From positions 62,001 through 126,000 of the forward strand of contig NZ_LR027851.1 of assembly GCF_900607235.1 (NCBI RefSeq): a stretch of DNA of 64,000 nt, read 5' to 3'. The position numbers and the translations under genes are program-made. This DNA comes from Olivibacter jilunii. Its GTDB lineage: Bacteria; Bacteroidota; Bacteroidia; Sphingobacteriales; Sphingobacteriaceae. This document shows positions 53,166-62,036 of this stretch, one piece after another (position 1 is the first letter of the stretch; each line of letters starts with the position of its first letter). A model generated the notes under the pieces. The model was not told the DNA's origin, made no database searches, and was given only the letters and a program-made list of their open reading frames with translations.

Positions 53166-53726
53166 TTACTTTTCCCATCTAGGAATGTCTATATCGAAAC
53201 CGAATAAATCGAGTGCCCGTGCCACGGTGTGGGTAATCATTTCATCGATTGTTTGAGGTTGCATATAGAAGGCTGGCACAGGGGGCATCACAACACCTCC
53301 CATTTCAGTTACCTGTAGCATTGTTTTTATGTGCCCAGCATGTAATGGTGTTTCCCTAAAAAGTAGAACCAATCTTCGCCTTTCTTTTAATGTTACATCC
53401 GCTGCACGTGATAAAAGCGAGCTGGTTACGCCTGTAGCTATTTCCGACAAGGTTTTTACTGAACAGGGTGCAATTAACATGCCCATCGTTTTAAAAGATC
53501 CACTGGAAATAGCAGCCCCAACATCCGACAGGGCATAAACCCTATGGGCCAGCGAAACCACATGTTCATGTTTATAACCCGTTTCATAGGTTCGTACCAT
53601 TTCGGCGGCCTTGCTTATAATGAGATGTGTTTCAATATCCAGTTCTTGCAGCAGTTCAAGTGCCTTTATTCCATATTGGATCCCCGTGGCTCCACTAATA
53701 CCTACTATTATTCTTCTTTTAGTCAT
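53166..53726 (-). CDS. ubiX: Flavin prenyltransferase UbiX
   Basis: 186 residues from ATG 53726; a TTG at 53747 would extend the frame by seven residues and overlap the previous gene. 'RRIIVGISGATGIQYGIKALELL', 'LIISKAAEMVRTYE', 'ISSGSFKTMGMLIAPCSVKTLSEIATGVTSSLLSRAADVTLKERRRLVLLFRETPLHAGHIKTMLQ' and 'MPPVPAFY' are the family marks. It makes prenylated FMN for UbiD-type decarboxylases. No ubiD is in view. The start follows the gamma-glutamyltransferase stop by 14 nt, suggesting shared transcription. Confidence 0.94.
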   Translation of the reverse strand: MTKRRIIVGISGATGIQYGIKALELLQELDIETHLIISKAAEMVRTYETGYKHEHVVSLAHRVYALSDVGAAISSGSFKTMGMLIAPCSVKTLSEIATGVTSSLLSRAADVTLKERRRLVLLFRETPLHAGHIKTMLQVTEMGGVVMPPVPAFYMQPQTIDEMITHTVARALDLFGFDIDIPRWEK

Positions 53727-53740
53727 TTCTTTCAAAGGCT

Positions 53741-55657
53741 TTACCAACCGATACCGTAATCCTCTCCATGGTTACTGCTCCCTCCCCAAAAGGTGCCATG
53801 TTCCTGATCGACAAAGATAGCATTTATCGGTCCACTCGTACGTTCGCCGAAAGTCATGTTGTAGCCCATCTGTTTTAAGGTATTTCTTATTCCCTCTTTA
53901 GTGTTGCTATTTAACAAGATGCTTCCCGATTTTGGTACCCTATCTTTCATTTGAGTACCACCCAACGACAGCCAAAGTTGATTGCTGTTAATGTTGGCTG
54001 CTTCCGTTGCTTGCTGTACAGTCATGCCGAACTCAACAATATTAAGAAAGAATTGAAGGAGGTTCTGATCCTGTGTATCTCCTCCCTGTACAGCGAAAGC
54101 CAGAAACGGCTTGCCATTTTTTAATGCTAAGGAAGGTGTTAATGTCACTCGGGGCCGTTTGCCTGGTTGTATCACGTTGTAAGGATTAACGATTGAATCC
54201 AAAACAAAACTTTGTAAGCGTTGGCTCATACCGATTCCGGTATTTCCGGCAATGCAGGCGGGCACCCAACCACCGCTCGGTGTAATTGCAACAAGCCATC
54301 CTTCTTTATCCGCTGCAACAACACTAGTAGTCCCTCTCCAAAGTCGATCACGATATAGACTGTCTTCCGCTGTCTCACTGTTTAGTAGGGCTTGATTTGA
54401 AGCGTCGTGTTTAGGTACAAAATCCTTAATCTTTTCGTTACTGTTGCTGTCTAGCAACAAAGATCTTTTCTTTAAAAGACCTTTAAACGGATTGCTTTCA
54501 TTTTGGAACGGAAAGGGATCTCCAGGTAATGCAATCATGAGGTTCCTGTCTTTTGGTATCATTGCTGCCCGTTTTTTGGCGTAATTTTTATCAAGCAACC
54601 CACTAATAGGAGGACGTGGCCTGAAGTAAGGATCTCCATAGTAAAAGTCTCTATCTGCGAATGCCAAATTCATTGTTTGATATAGGGTATGAATATATTG
54701 AGCAGAATTATATCCCAAATTTTTGAGATCAAAATTTTCGAGAATATTCAAACTCTGTAACAAGGCAGGGCCTTGCGTCCACTCTTGAAGTTTATATACC
54801 TCAACCCCACGATAATTTACATGAAGAGGTTCTTCTTCGATGGGTGTCCAGTTCGCCAAGTCGGCCTTTGTAATTAAACCTCCTTGCTCAGCTGAACCGC
54901 GTACGAATTCATCGGCAATATCACCTTTGTAAAAGCGATTATAAGCAGCCATAATTGCCTCTTCTCTGTTTTTGCCTTCTTTCAAGGCTTGTTGCTCGGC
55001 CTCTACCAGTTTGTTGAGTGTAGCTAACAGCTGTGGTTGACGAAAAATTTCTCCAGCTGCAGGAGCCTCCCGCTTACTACCAAGATGCGGTAGAAAAACG
55101 GCTTTACTATAAGGCCATTCTTTTATTTTTTCTTTATTACGTTCAATACTGTTCGCGGTTTGAGCATCAATTGGATACCCAGCGGCCATTTCGATTGAAG
55201 GATTCAAAACTTCTTGCAGACTTAGAGAACCATATTTGGCCAACATATAGCAAAGTCCACCTGGCGTACCTGGCGTTATTGCTGCCAAAGGACCGTATTC
55301 GGGTGGAAAGTCGTAGCCCTTCGATTTAAAAAAGTCAACAGTCGCGCCGGTAGGGGCAACACCCAAAGCATTGATGGCGATCACTTTCTTCGTTGTCGGG
55401 TTATAGATAAGTGCTTGAGTTTCCCCACCCCAACTTAAAACGTCCCACATTGTGCATGTTGCAGCAAGCATGGCACAGGCTGCGTCAACGGCGTTTCCTC
55501 CTTTCTGGAAGATCATGGCTCCGGCAGTAGCAGCGAGCGGCTTACCGGTTATCGCCATCCAATTTTTACCGTATAGAGGTGGTTTCTGTGTTTGTTGACT
55601 GTAAGAGGCTTTAGTAATTAACAAAAAAATGCAAAGGTATAGGGTAAATGATTTCAT
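53741..55657 (-). CDS. ggt: Gamma-glutamyltransferase (secreted)
   Basis: 638 residues from ATG 55657, beginning with a clear signal peptide (MKSFTLYLCIFLLITKASYS). An upstream in-frame ATG at 55705 is less likely because a promoter box (TATATTTG, 55684-55691) lies between the two. Family features: 'KNWMAITGKPLAATAGAMIFQKGGNAVDAACAMLAATCTMWD', 'GTPGGLCYMLAKYG', the self-cleavage nucleophile Thr in RGTTSVVAADKEG, and 'PRVTLTPSLALKNGKPFLAFAVQGGDTQDQNLLQ'. Cleaves gamma-glutamyl bonds, e.g. of glutathione, in the periplasm. Length and layout are those of the long GGT-like group. Confidence 0.9.
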   Translation of the reverse strand: MKSFTLYLCIFLLITKASYSQQTQKPPLYGKNWMAITGKPLAATAGAMIFQKGGNAVDAACAMLAATCTMWDVLSWGGETQALIYNPTTKKVIAINALGVAPTGATVDFFKSKGYDFPPEYGPLAAITPGTPGGLCYMLAKYGSLSLQEVLNPSIEMAAGYPIDAQTANSIERNKEKIKEWPYSKAVFLPHLGSKREAPAAGEIFRQPQLLATLNKLVEAEQQALKEGKNREEAIMAAYNRFYKGDIADEFVRGSAEQGGLITKADLANWTPIEEEPLHVNYRGVEVYKLQEWTQGPALLQSLNILENFDLKNLGYNSAQYIHTLYQTMNLAFADRDFYYGDPYFRPRPPISGLLDKNYAKKRAAMIPKDRNLMIALPGDPFPFQNESNPFKGLLKKRSLLLDSNSNEKIKDFVPKHDASNQALLNSETAEDSLYRDRLWRGTTSVVAADKEGWLVAITPSGGWVPACIAGNTGIGMSQRLQSFVLDSIVNPYNVIQPGKRPRVTLTPSLALKNGKPFLAFAVQGGDTQDQNLLQFFLNIVEFGMTVQQATEAANINSNQLWLSLGGTQMKDRVPKSGSILLNSNTKEGIRNTLKQMGYNMTFGERTSGPINAIFVDQEHGTFWGGSSNHGEDYGIGW

Positions 55658-55683
55658 AAAAAGTGTCTGTTTTGACGGTGAAT

Positions 55684-55691
55684 CAAATATA
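55684..55691 (-). promoter_or_regulatory. Candidate -7 box for the ggt gene (TATATTTG)
   Basis: Perfect TAnnTTTG match on the minus strand, 26 bp before ATG 55657 and inside the longer reading frame. No clear -33 TTTG at 19 bp. Confidence 0.5.
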
Positions 55692-55826
55692 GGAAAATTG
55701 ACCATATAGTGCTAACGAAGGCTTATGGCATAACTGCTGTATTAAACAATAATCATTTTAATGTGTAGAAAAAGAAAGGAGAAGCAATCAAAATGCACGC
55801 TTCCGTGTTTATAGAAAAAACATAAT

Positions 55827-56861
55827 ATGACCCGTATACCGCTTTATTTACCCAATAAACAAAATGGGAAAAATGTCTTATTGCTTGCTGCTGATATTGG
55901 AGGGACAAAAACAAGCCTAGGTACGTTTAAGGTAGAAGATGCACAAATTAAGTTACTACGGGAGCAAACCTTTCCGTCCCGAGATTATTTATCTTTCGAT
56001 CAGATTTTAGATGAATATTTAAGAAATGATGTTAATTCACCACCTGAAGTGTTATCTATTGGTGTAGCAGGACCCGTGGTAAATAATGCCGTAAAATTGA
56101 CTAATTTATCATGGAATATTGATGCCAAGATGCTGCAACAAAATAGCGGGTGGAGTAAAGTATGTATATTGAATGACCTGGAAGCAATGGCTTATGGTTT
56201 AGCGGGAATTGCAAAAGATGATTTGGCAACGTTATATTCGGGAGAACCTGAGGCCGGGAATATTGCTATCCTAGCACCGGGTACCGGATTGGGAGAAGCA
56301 GGGCTTTTTTGGGATGGAAAATTCTATCGGCCTTTTGCTACGGAAGGAGGTCATAGCGAATTCTCGCCGCGTACTGAAACGGATATAGAACTTTTTCATT
56401 ATTTACGAAACGAAAGTCCGTTGATCAGTTGGGAGCATTTGATTTCGGGGGCCGGGATATACCGAATTTATTCCTTTCTACGGGATGTAAAAGGCTATAA
56501 AGAACCTGCTTGGTTGAGCGAAAAATTAACTACGGAAGACCCCGCTGCTGTGGTAAGCCACACAGCAATGCGTGAATTAAACGATGGATGCGTTAAAGCC
56601 ATGCAGTTATTTGTAAGTTATATGGCTCGAGAAGCCACTAGTTTGGTTCTTAAATTGAAAGCTACAGGTGGTTTATACCTGGGAGGGGGGATTCCTCCAA
56701 AAATTTATCCACTCTTACGCGATGAGCTGTTCCGGCAGCAGTTTATCCAAAGTGATCGCATGGAGCTTTTATTGCAGCGTATTCCCATACACCTAATTCT
56801 AAAGAACCGAACTGCATTGACGGGAGCAGCATATTATGGAGCCTTTGGTAAAGAGCTATAG
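55827..56861 (+). CDS. glk: Glucokinase (Glk family)
   Basis: 344 residues. The N-terminal 'LLLAADIGGTKTSLGTF' is the phosphate-binding motif; 'LSIGVAGPVVNNAVKLTNLSWNID', 'LNDLEAMAYGL', 'LAPGTGLGEAGLFW' and 'FATEGGHSEFSPRTETDIELFHYL' match the PF02685 glucokinase family rather than the ROK type. Phosphorylates glucose with ATP, feeding glycolysis and, via glucose-1-phosphate, the glycogen genes in this window. It faces the VOC gene, with 7 bp between the stops. Confidence 0.92.
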   Translation: MTRIPLYLPNKQNGKNVLLLAADIGGTKTSLGTFKVEDAQIKLLREQTFPSRDYLSFDQILDEYLRNDVNSPPEVLSIGVAGPVVNNAVKLTNLSWNIDAKMLQQNSGWSKVCILNDLEAMAYGLAGIAKDDLATLYSGEPEAGNIAILAPGTGLGEAGLFWDGKFYRPFATEGGHSEFSPRTETDIELFHYLRNESPLISWEHLISGAGIYRIYSFLRDVKGYKEPAWLSEKLTTEDPAAVVSHTAMRELNDGCVKAMQLFVSYMAREATSLVLKLKATGGLYLGGGIPPKIYPLLRDELFRQQFIQSDRMELLLQRIPIHLILKNRTALTGAAYYGAFGKEL

Positions 56862-56868
56862 TCCCCTG

Positions 56869-57264
56869 TTATACACGCTCTTCGAGTATTGATAGAATAT
56901 TGCCGGCAGGGTCTGCAAACCAAGCTATTTTGGGGCCTGGCCCTGTGTCATCGGCATTAGCGATACCTCGTTCGTCGGTGCGAATTTCTCCTGTATATGA
57001 AAGGAAATGAACACCGTCGGCAGAAAGTTGATTAACCGTACTGACTATGTCTTCTACCACAAAGTTAAGTACGGTAAAAGTGGCAGGTTGATGATTCTTT
57101 TTTGGATAGATAATAATGGTATGACCACCTGTCAAATGAAGTTCGAGCACACCCATCTCGGCACGTGTCACCTGTAATCCTAATGTGTTTTTGTAAAAAG
57201 CTTCAGCTTTCTCCATATCATCAGCTGAATAACTGCTGAATGTCTTGCGAGTTTGTAATATCAT
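56869..57264 (-). CDS. VOC-family protein (glyoxalase/bleomycin-resistance fold)
   Basis: 131 residues. One VOC module pair: 'FSSYSADDMEKAEAFYKNTLGLQVTRAEMGVLELHLTGGHTIIIYPKKNH' and 'FTVLNFVVEDIVSTVNQLSADGVHF', ending 'PGPKIAWFADPAGNILSILEE' with the typical C-terminal metal-ligand Glu. The substrate is unknown; proteins like this are often annotated as glyoxalase but need not have that activity. Confidence 0.85.
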   Translation of the reverse strand: MILQTRKTFSSYSADDMEKAEAFYKNTLGLQVTRAEMGVLELHLTGGHTIIIYPKKNHQPATFTVLNFVVEDIVSTVNQLSADGVHFLSYTGEIRTDERGIANADDTGPGPKIAWFADPAGNILSILEERV

Positions 57265-57364
57265 CTTTGTTTATTTTAAGCGCCTCACCATTCGCAACGC
57301 ATCTTAGCTGTCCTGCACTGATTGATAACAATAAAATATCAATCTTGTTCTACTCACTTGCCAT

Positions 57365-57392
57365 CGAAACGTTTGTCTCGCAAACGGTTGCG
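57365..57392. promoter_or_regulatory. Candidate LacI/GalR-type operators upstream of the sulfatase gene
   Basis: CGAAACGTTTG (57365-57375) and CGCAAACGGTTGCG (57379-57392) lie side by side, about 100 bp before the sulfatase start. The second resembles the LacI/PurR-type consensus CGCAAACGTTTGCG. They differ from the SusC operators, so another regulator would bind. Confidence 0.4.
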
Positions 57393-57488
57393 TTTACATT
57401 GCTTTTGGTTTTAAGTATTTTAAGCCGTAAAATTGCTCAGAACGCCAATATGGAACCGAAATCGAAAACACTAAATGTATAACTTATT

Positions 57489-59003
57489 ATGAAATCTAAT
57501 AGATTAATGCGGTGGCTTGCAATAGTTGGTCAAGTAATAATTTTTGTCCTGCCTTTAATGGGATACGCGCAGAATAATACGTTGCCGCCTAACATTATCT
57601 ATATTTATGCGGACGATCTCGGCTATGGTGACATCAGTCCTTATGGACAGAAAAGAATAAAAACGCCTTATTTGGATCAAATGGCGAAAGAAGGCATGCA
57701 ATTTACCAATCATTATACAAGCACACCGGTTTGTGCGCCCGCACGTTGTATGCTGCTGACAGGTAAGCATGGTGGCCATTCCTATATTAGGGGAAACTAT
57801 GAGATGGGTGGTTTTCCGGACAGCTTAGAAGGCGGGCAAATGCCCCTTCCGGAGGGGACTTATACACTTGCTAAAATGCTAAAAAAAGCCGGATATGCGA
57901 CCGGTTTAATAGGAAAATGGGGATTGGGAATGCATAATACCACCGGTTCTCCCTTAAAGCAGGGCTTCGATTATTATTTTGGTTATTTGGATCAGAAACA
58001 AGCGCATAATTATTACCCTTCTCACTTATGGGAAAATGATCAATATGTTAAATTAGGGAATCCGGATATATTTGTGCATCGCCCTGTCGATTCCTTGAAA
58101 GCAGATGATACTGATTTTGATTACTTCAAAGGTAATAGCTATGCCCCTGGTCTAATGACAGACAAGGCGCTTCGGTTTATCGAAAGATCTAAAGAGAGGC
58201 GTTTTTTTCTTTACCTGCCCTATACGATTCCCCACGTGTCGCTTCAAGCTCCCGAAGAATATGTAAATCAATATAAAGATCGGTTTAACGATCAACCTTA
58301 TTACGGGCAGCATGGGTATGCGGCCACGAAATATCCCCGAGCAACCTACGCTGCATTGATATCCTATTTGGATGCACAGGTCGGTCTCATTTTACAAAAA
58401 TTAAAAGAGCTGGGTTTAGATGAACGGACGATTGTTATGTTTTCGAGTGATAACGGGACCGCGTTCAATGGAGGTGTGGATTATACCTTCTTTGATAGTA
58501 CTGCAGGTTTAAGAGGTCTGAAGATGGATGTTTTTGAAGGAGGAATTAAAGAGCCATTTCTGGTACGATGGCCCGGTAAAATAAAACCAAACAGCAAAAC
58601 GGACCACGTTTCGGCGCAATACGACTTGATGGCGACTATAGCGGATCTTATCGGAGAGGATGCAGGTAATACAGATGGCATTTCGTTTCTCCCTACTTTG
58701 CTTGGGAAAGAGAAAAAACAAAAACAGCATAAATTTCTATACTTTGAATATCCGGAAAAGGGAGGCCAACTGGCAATTCGGAAAGGGGATTGGAAAGCAA
58801 TCAAGCTTAATATGAAAGGGAATCGAAAAGCGAAATGGATGTTGTTTAATCTTGGAGAGGATCCCCGCGAAACCAATGACCTGGCACAACAGCATGCCGA
58901 ACTATTGCATGAATTTGATAGAATTGTTGCTCGGGAGCACCAACCTGCTCACATCCTGGATTGGGAGATTATTGATAATAAACTTCAAAATGAGAAAAGG
59001 TAG
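57489..59003 (+). CDS. Arylsulfatase-type sulfatase (secreted)
   Basis: 504 residues with a signal peptide ending GYAQ. The FGly motif CAPAR with Cys82 (CxPxR) is followed by the 'LTGKHGGHSYIRGN' extension, and metal-binding 'IYADDLGYGD' and 'FSSDNGTAFN' are present. The N-terminal metal site, 'GKWGLGMH' and 'DLMATIADLIGE' are family marks. It needs a formylglycine-generating enzyme to mature Cys82; none is seen here. Probably removes sulfate from a glycan or aryl ester in the periplasm. It stands alone, with no glycoside hydrolase next to it. Confidence 0.93.
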   Translation: MKSNRLMRWLAIVGQVIIFVLPLMGYAQNNTLPPNIIYIYADDLGYGDISPYGQKRIKTPYLDQMAKEGMQFTNHYTSTPVCAPARCMLLTGKHGGHSYIRGNYEMGGFPDSLEGGQMPLPEGTYTLAKMLKKAGYATGLIGKWGLGMHNTTGSPLKQGFDYYFGYLDQKQAHNYYPSHLWENDQYVKLGNPDIFVHRPVDSLKADDTDFDYFKGNSYAPGLMTDKALRFIERSKERRFFLYLPYTIPHVSLQAPEEYVNQYKDRFNDQPYYGQHGYAATKYPRATYAALISYLDAQVGLILQKLKELGLDERTIVMFSSDNGTAFNGGVDYTFFDSTAGLRGLKMDVFEGGIKEPFLVRWPGKIKPNSKTDHVSAQYDLMATIADLIGEDAGNTDGISFLPTLLGKEKKQKQHKFLYFEYPEKGGQLAIRKGDWKAIKLNMKGNRKAKWMLFNLGEDPRETNDLAQQHAELLHEFDRIVAREHQPAHILDWEIIDNKLQNEKR

Positions 59004-59152
59004 AATTTGAGTGGCCGGTTTAAAAAATCACCATAGCACCGGTTCCCTATTAGGACAACCAATGGGTTTCGAAGATAGGGGTAAACGTGCTTTGTGAAAA
59101 TTCGAGCAAGAAACGGATTGTAGACCAGTCTTACTTTCCTTAATTTCGACTC

Positions 59153-60082
59153 ATGCAAAATCAGCATTTGATAATACCGGTTAACGGACCTCTTAACTTC
59201 AAAGAGTGTTTGTGGTTTCTTGATAGAGGATATGATGACTGTTTGATTCGCATTTATGACGATCATTTTCGAAAGGCGCTGATTGTAGAAAATGAAAAGA
59301 TCATTTTGGATGTTTTTGGAGATACCGAAGGACTTAAAGTGACAATAGCAGGTAAAGTGTTAGAAGAAGAAACGATTGTTTATATTAAACAGTATTTAGT
59401 TGAATGGTTTGATCTTGAAAATAACTTAGAGAATTACTATGCGATTGTATCCTCTTCCGGGAAATTGAACTACATGTCCACCGCTTTTTATGGTTTGCGA
59501 TTAATCGGTATTCCGGATCTTTTTGAAGCTATTGTTTGGTGCATTATAGGACAACAGATCAATTTGACATTTGCTTATAAAATAAAAAGGCGCTTGGTAG
59601 AGGAGTATGGCCGTTGTGTTGTTTATCAGGGCGATACTTATTATGTTTTTCCCTCTCCTCAGGATTTTATAGCCGTAAATCCACAGGACCTACTGAAAAT
59701 ACAACTCTCCAAGAGTAAAGCTAACTATATCATTGAGGTAGCTAAAGCCTTTTTAGAAGGTAGAATCAGTAAGAAAATTGTAGCAGGTTTACCAAGTTTC
59801 GAATTGAAACAGCAGTTATTAATGTCTGTGAAGGGAATTGGTCTTTGGACAGCAAATTATGTCTTGATGAAATGTTTACGAGTGCATAATAGCATACCTT
59901 ACGGAGACGCAGGACTACTGAACGCGCTTGTGAAATTTCATATAATAGAAGACAAAAAAGACTTAGTTGGCACTAAGCAGTTTTTCAGACAGTTTAAGGA
60001 CTGGGAATCTTACATCGTCTTCTATTTATGGCATAGTCTTTCGAAGGATGCGAAAATTAATTCAGCGCATCATGAAAAATAA
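59153..60082 (+). CDS. DNA-3-methyladenine glycosylase II (AlkA-like)
   Basis: 309 residues. N-terminal AlkA_N-like beta region (about 10-110) and a C-terminal helix-hairpin-helix GPD domain: 'LFEAIVWCIIGQQINLTFAYKIKRRLVEEYG', 'LLMSVKGIGLWTANYVLMKCLRV' (HhH) and the catalytic Asp in PYGDAGLLN. Removes alkylated purines from DNA. The last 26 bp overlap the convergent 2OG oxygenase gene. An Ada-type zinc domain protein lies close by, so the three form an alkylation-damage cluster. Confidence 0.88.
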   Translation: MQNQHLIIPVNGPLNFKECLWFLDRGYDDCLIRIYDDHFRKALIVENEKIILDVFGDTEGLKVTIAGKVLEEETIVYIKQYLVEWFDLENNLENYYAIVSSSGKLNYMSTAFYGLRLIGIPDLFEAIVWCIIGQQINLTFAYKIKRRLVEEYGRCVVYQGDTYYVFPSPQDFIAVNPQDLLKIQLSKSKANYIIEVAKAFLEGRISKKIVAGLPSFELKQQLLMSVKGIGLWTANYVLMKCLRVHNSIPYGDAGLLNALVKFHIIEDKKDLVGTKQFFRQFKDWESYIVFYLWHSLSKDAKINSAHHEK

Positions 60083-60770
60083 TACCAAGCGCGTATCGCT
60101 GACCGGTATGCAATGGACTCACGCCGTGTTTCATGTTCACTTTATGAAAACCTTTTACTCCCTTTACAGATCGGAAATTTGTAGTGAATATTAATAGGTC
60201 GCCTTGATTGAGCTGTAGTACATTAGCCTTTGATTGTGCACGTGGCACCTGTTCGGTGATGACAAATTCACCGCCCGTGTAGTCCTTTCCGATTTGATTG
60301 AGCATAATAACCATTTGCAGGGGAAAGTAAACGGTTCCGTATAAATCCTGATGCAAGGTATTAAATCCTCCCTCGTGGTACTTTAATATCAATACCGTAG
60401 GTTTCGTCTGTCCCTGCTCATGGCAATGTCTTTGCATTTCATTAAAAGTTGAAGGAAACGCAGCGTTTATTTTTAGTTCATTCATCCAACGATTGGCCAC
60501 TGATACAATCTTTGGATAAATACCTTCACGCAACGCCAAAATTGGCTCAGGCAAAGGATATTTAAAATACTTATACTCACCCAAACCGAAACGATACCTT
60601 TCCATTAGAATGGTCTTTCTGTAACGGGTGTCGTTATCATATGAGTTTATTAGTTCCTCACATAAATCGGTGGAGAAAAGGTTCTTTATAATTACAAAAC
60701 CCTTTTCATGCAAAGACCTGGAAATGCGGCTCCAATCTTGTGTTTCAATTAATGAAAAAATTTGTTCCAT
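60057..60770 (-). CDS. 2OG-Fe(II) oxygenase (prolyl-4-hydroxylase-like)
   Basis: 237 residues from ATG 60770; the open frame runs back to 60887 but that part overlaps the neighbouring gene. 'ILKYHEGGFNTLHQDLYGTVYFPLQMVIMLNQ' holds the HxD iron pair, 'GEFVITEQVPRAQSKANVLQLNQGDLLIF' is the core jelly-roll, and the distal His is in VNMKHGVSPL with Arg in TGQRYALGIIFH for 2-oxoglutarate. It starts 1 nt after the Ada-domain gene stop, so the two are translationally coupled. The neighbours suggest a repair-related substrate, but hydroxylation of a protein is also possible. Confidence 0.87.
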   Translation of the reverse strand: MEQIFSLIETQDWSRISRSLHEKGFVIIKNLFSTDLCEELINSYDNDTRYRKTILMERYRFGLGEYKYFKYPLPEPILALREGIYPKIVSVANRWMNELKINAAFPSTFNEMQRHCHEQGQTKPTVLILKYHEGGFNTLHQDLYGTVYFPLQMVIMLNQIGKDYTGGEFVITEQVPRAQSKANVLQLNQGDLLIFTTNFRSVKGVKGFHKVNMKHGVSPLHTGQRYALGIIFHDALN

Positions 60771-60771
60771 C

Positions 60772-61047
60772 TTATTTAAAGTAATGTTTTTGAGTTGATT
60801 TCCATTTTTCATACGCACTCCGCAGGCAATGGCCACACGGGCGATATCCTTTCGCAACGGCTTCCTGTTCGTCATAGAAAAATACACGATGTGCCACTTT
60901 CATACGTTTGCCCGAACCACATGACAATAAACCATATATTTTTTTTGGCCAATAACCTGCCAAGCTGACTTTTTTTTTATGAATTAATGCCCGAAGTTTG
61001 ATCATTCTCTCTCCTCCGGTTTTGCCAAGTTCAATATGTCGATACAT
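60772..61047 (-). CDS. Small Ada-type metal-binding domain protein
   Basis: 91 residues from ATG 61047 (an upstream in-frame ATG at 61068 is possible). The whole protein is one Ada zinc-binding-like domain: 'KIYGLLSCGSGKRMKVAHRVFFYDEQEAVAKGYRPCGHCLRSAYEKW'. Cys43, Cys71 and Cys74 match three of the four zinc cysteines of Ada; the position of the second (Ada Cys42) is Lys47. The Cys at the methyl-acceptor place (Ada Cys38) is kept. There is no methyltransferase or AraC domain. Coupled to the 2OG oxygenase gene. Confidence 0.82.
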   Translation of the reverse strand: MYRHIELGKTGGERMIKLRALIHKKKVSLAGYWPKKIYGLLSCGSGKRMKVAHRVFFYDEQEAVAKGYRPCGHCLRSAYEKWKSTQKHYFK

Positions 61048-61252
61048 TATAATAAAACATTTCTTCAAAATAAATTAATGTTCAAGTATTGTAAAACCCG
61101 AATATTGCTGCTTTTTAAAAAGTACACAGGTTTGCACAATAGTGTGGTTTACTGTAACGGCAATTAAAAAAATTACTTTTCTTTAAAATAAATTAATATA
61201 TTTACCTAGCGTAAATCGCTAATAATCACTTTCCAATTAATAATAACAGATT

Positions 61253-61963
61253 ATGAAAAACTATTTCGCAGAATTTTTCGGAACTTTCTGGTTGGTTTTT
61301 GGCGGCTGTGGCAGCGCGTTGTTTGCTGCGGGTATACCAGATTTAGGCATTGGCTATATGGGAGTAGCGTTTGCTTTCGGTTTAACAGTCCTTACTATGG
61401 CCTACGCTGTAGGTCATGTTTCAGGAGGGCATTTTAATCCTGCAGTCTCTATTGGACTTTTAGTAGGCGGCCGTTTTCAGGCCAAGGATTTGCTGCCATA
61501 CATTCTTTCGCAGGTTTTGGGAGCGCTTGCTGCCGGCGCAATTCTTTATTTAATATTAACCGGCAATGCGAACCCTGTTGCGATTGATAATACGAAGGCA
61601 GGGGCGTTTGCAGCAAATGGGTATGGTGTCTTGTCGCCCCATGGTTATCAATTTGGTGCGGCTTTTTTAGCAGAAGCGGTATTAACGGCTTTTTTCCTGA
61701 TTGTTATACTGGGAGCGACCGATAAGTTTGCGAATGGTAAATTTGCCGGTATAGCCATTGGGTTGGCACTTACTTTAATTCACTTGATTTCAATTCCCAT
61801 AACAAATACATCGGTGAACCCTGCTCGTTCTACTTCGCAAGCGATAATTGCCGGAGGCGAATATCTTAGTCAGTTATGGTTGTTTTGGGCAGCACCCATA
61901 ATAGGAGCAATCATAGGAGCCTTAATTTATAAATCACTTATTCAGAAAAGCGACCCAAGCTGA
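61253..61963 (+). CDS. aqpZ: Aquaporin Z (MIP family water channel)
   Basis: 236 residues with six membrane helices and two NPA half-helices: 'GGHFNPAVS' (Asn62) and '[10 protein letters not shown]'. The Arg after the second NPA belongs to the selectivity filter, and His in '[16 protein letters not shown]' sits in the AqpZ-like place, which fits water rather than glycerol. It has its own region upstream with a weak TATATTTA box (61196-61203), and is followed by a hairpin at 61989-62016. Confidence 0.93.
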   Translation: MKNYFAEFFGTFWLVFGGCGSALFAAGIPDLGIGYMGVAFAFGLTVLTMAYAVGHVSGGHFNPAVSIGLLVGGRFQAKDLLPYILSQVLGALAAGAILYLILTGNANPVAIDNTKAGAFAANGYGVLSPHGYQFGAAFLAEAVLTAFFLIVILGATDKFANGKFAGIAIGLALTLIHLISIPITNTSVNPARSTSQAIIAGGEYLSQLWLFWAAPIIGAIIGALIYKSLIQKSDPS

Positions 61964-61988
61964 TCTTGTAAAAAGGTATATCTTGACA

Positions 61989-62016
61989 AGCGGGGTAAAC
62001 AATTTGTTATCCCGCT
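61989..62016. terminator. Hairpin between aqpZ and the MutS-like gene
   Basis: AGCGGGGTAA (61989-61998) pairs with TTATCCCGCT (62007-62016), ten pairs including one G-U, with an 8-nt loop. No T-run follows on either side, so termination may be weak. Confidence 0.55.
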
Positions 62017-62036
62017 CGTTACATTGAAGGTTGGCA

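Noticed and set aside
57240-57482. 80-residue open frame upstream of the sulfatase
   Set aside because: It overlaps the VOC gene start, has no family features, and contains the operator-like sites; most likely regulatory DNA.
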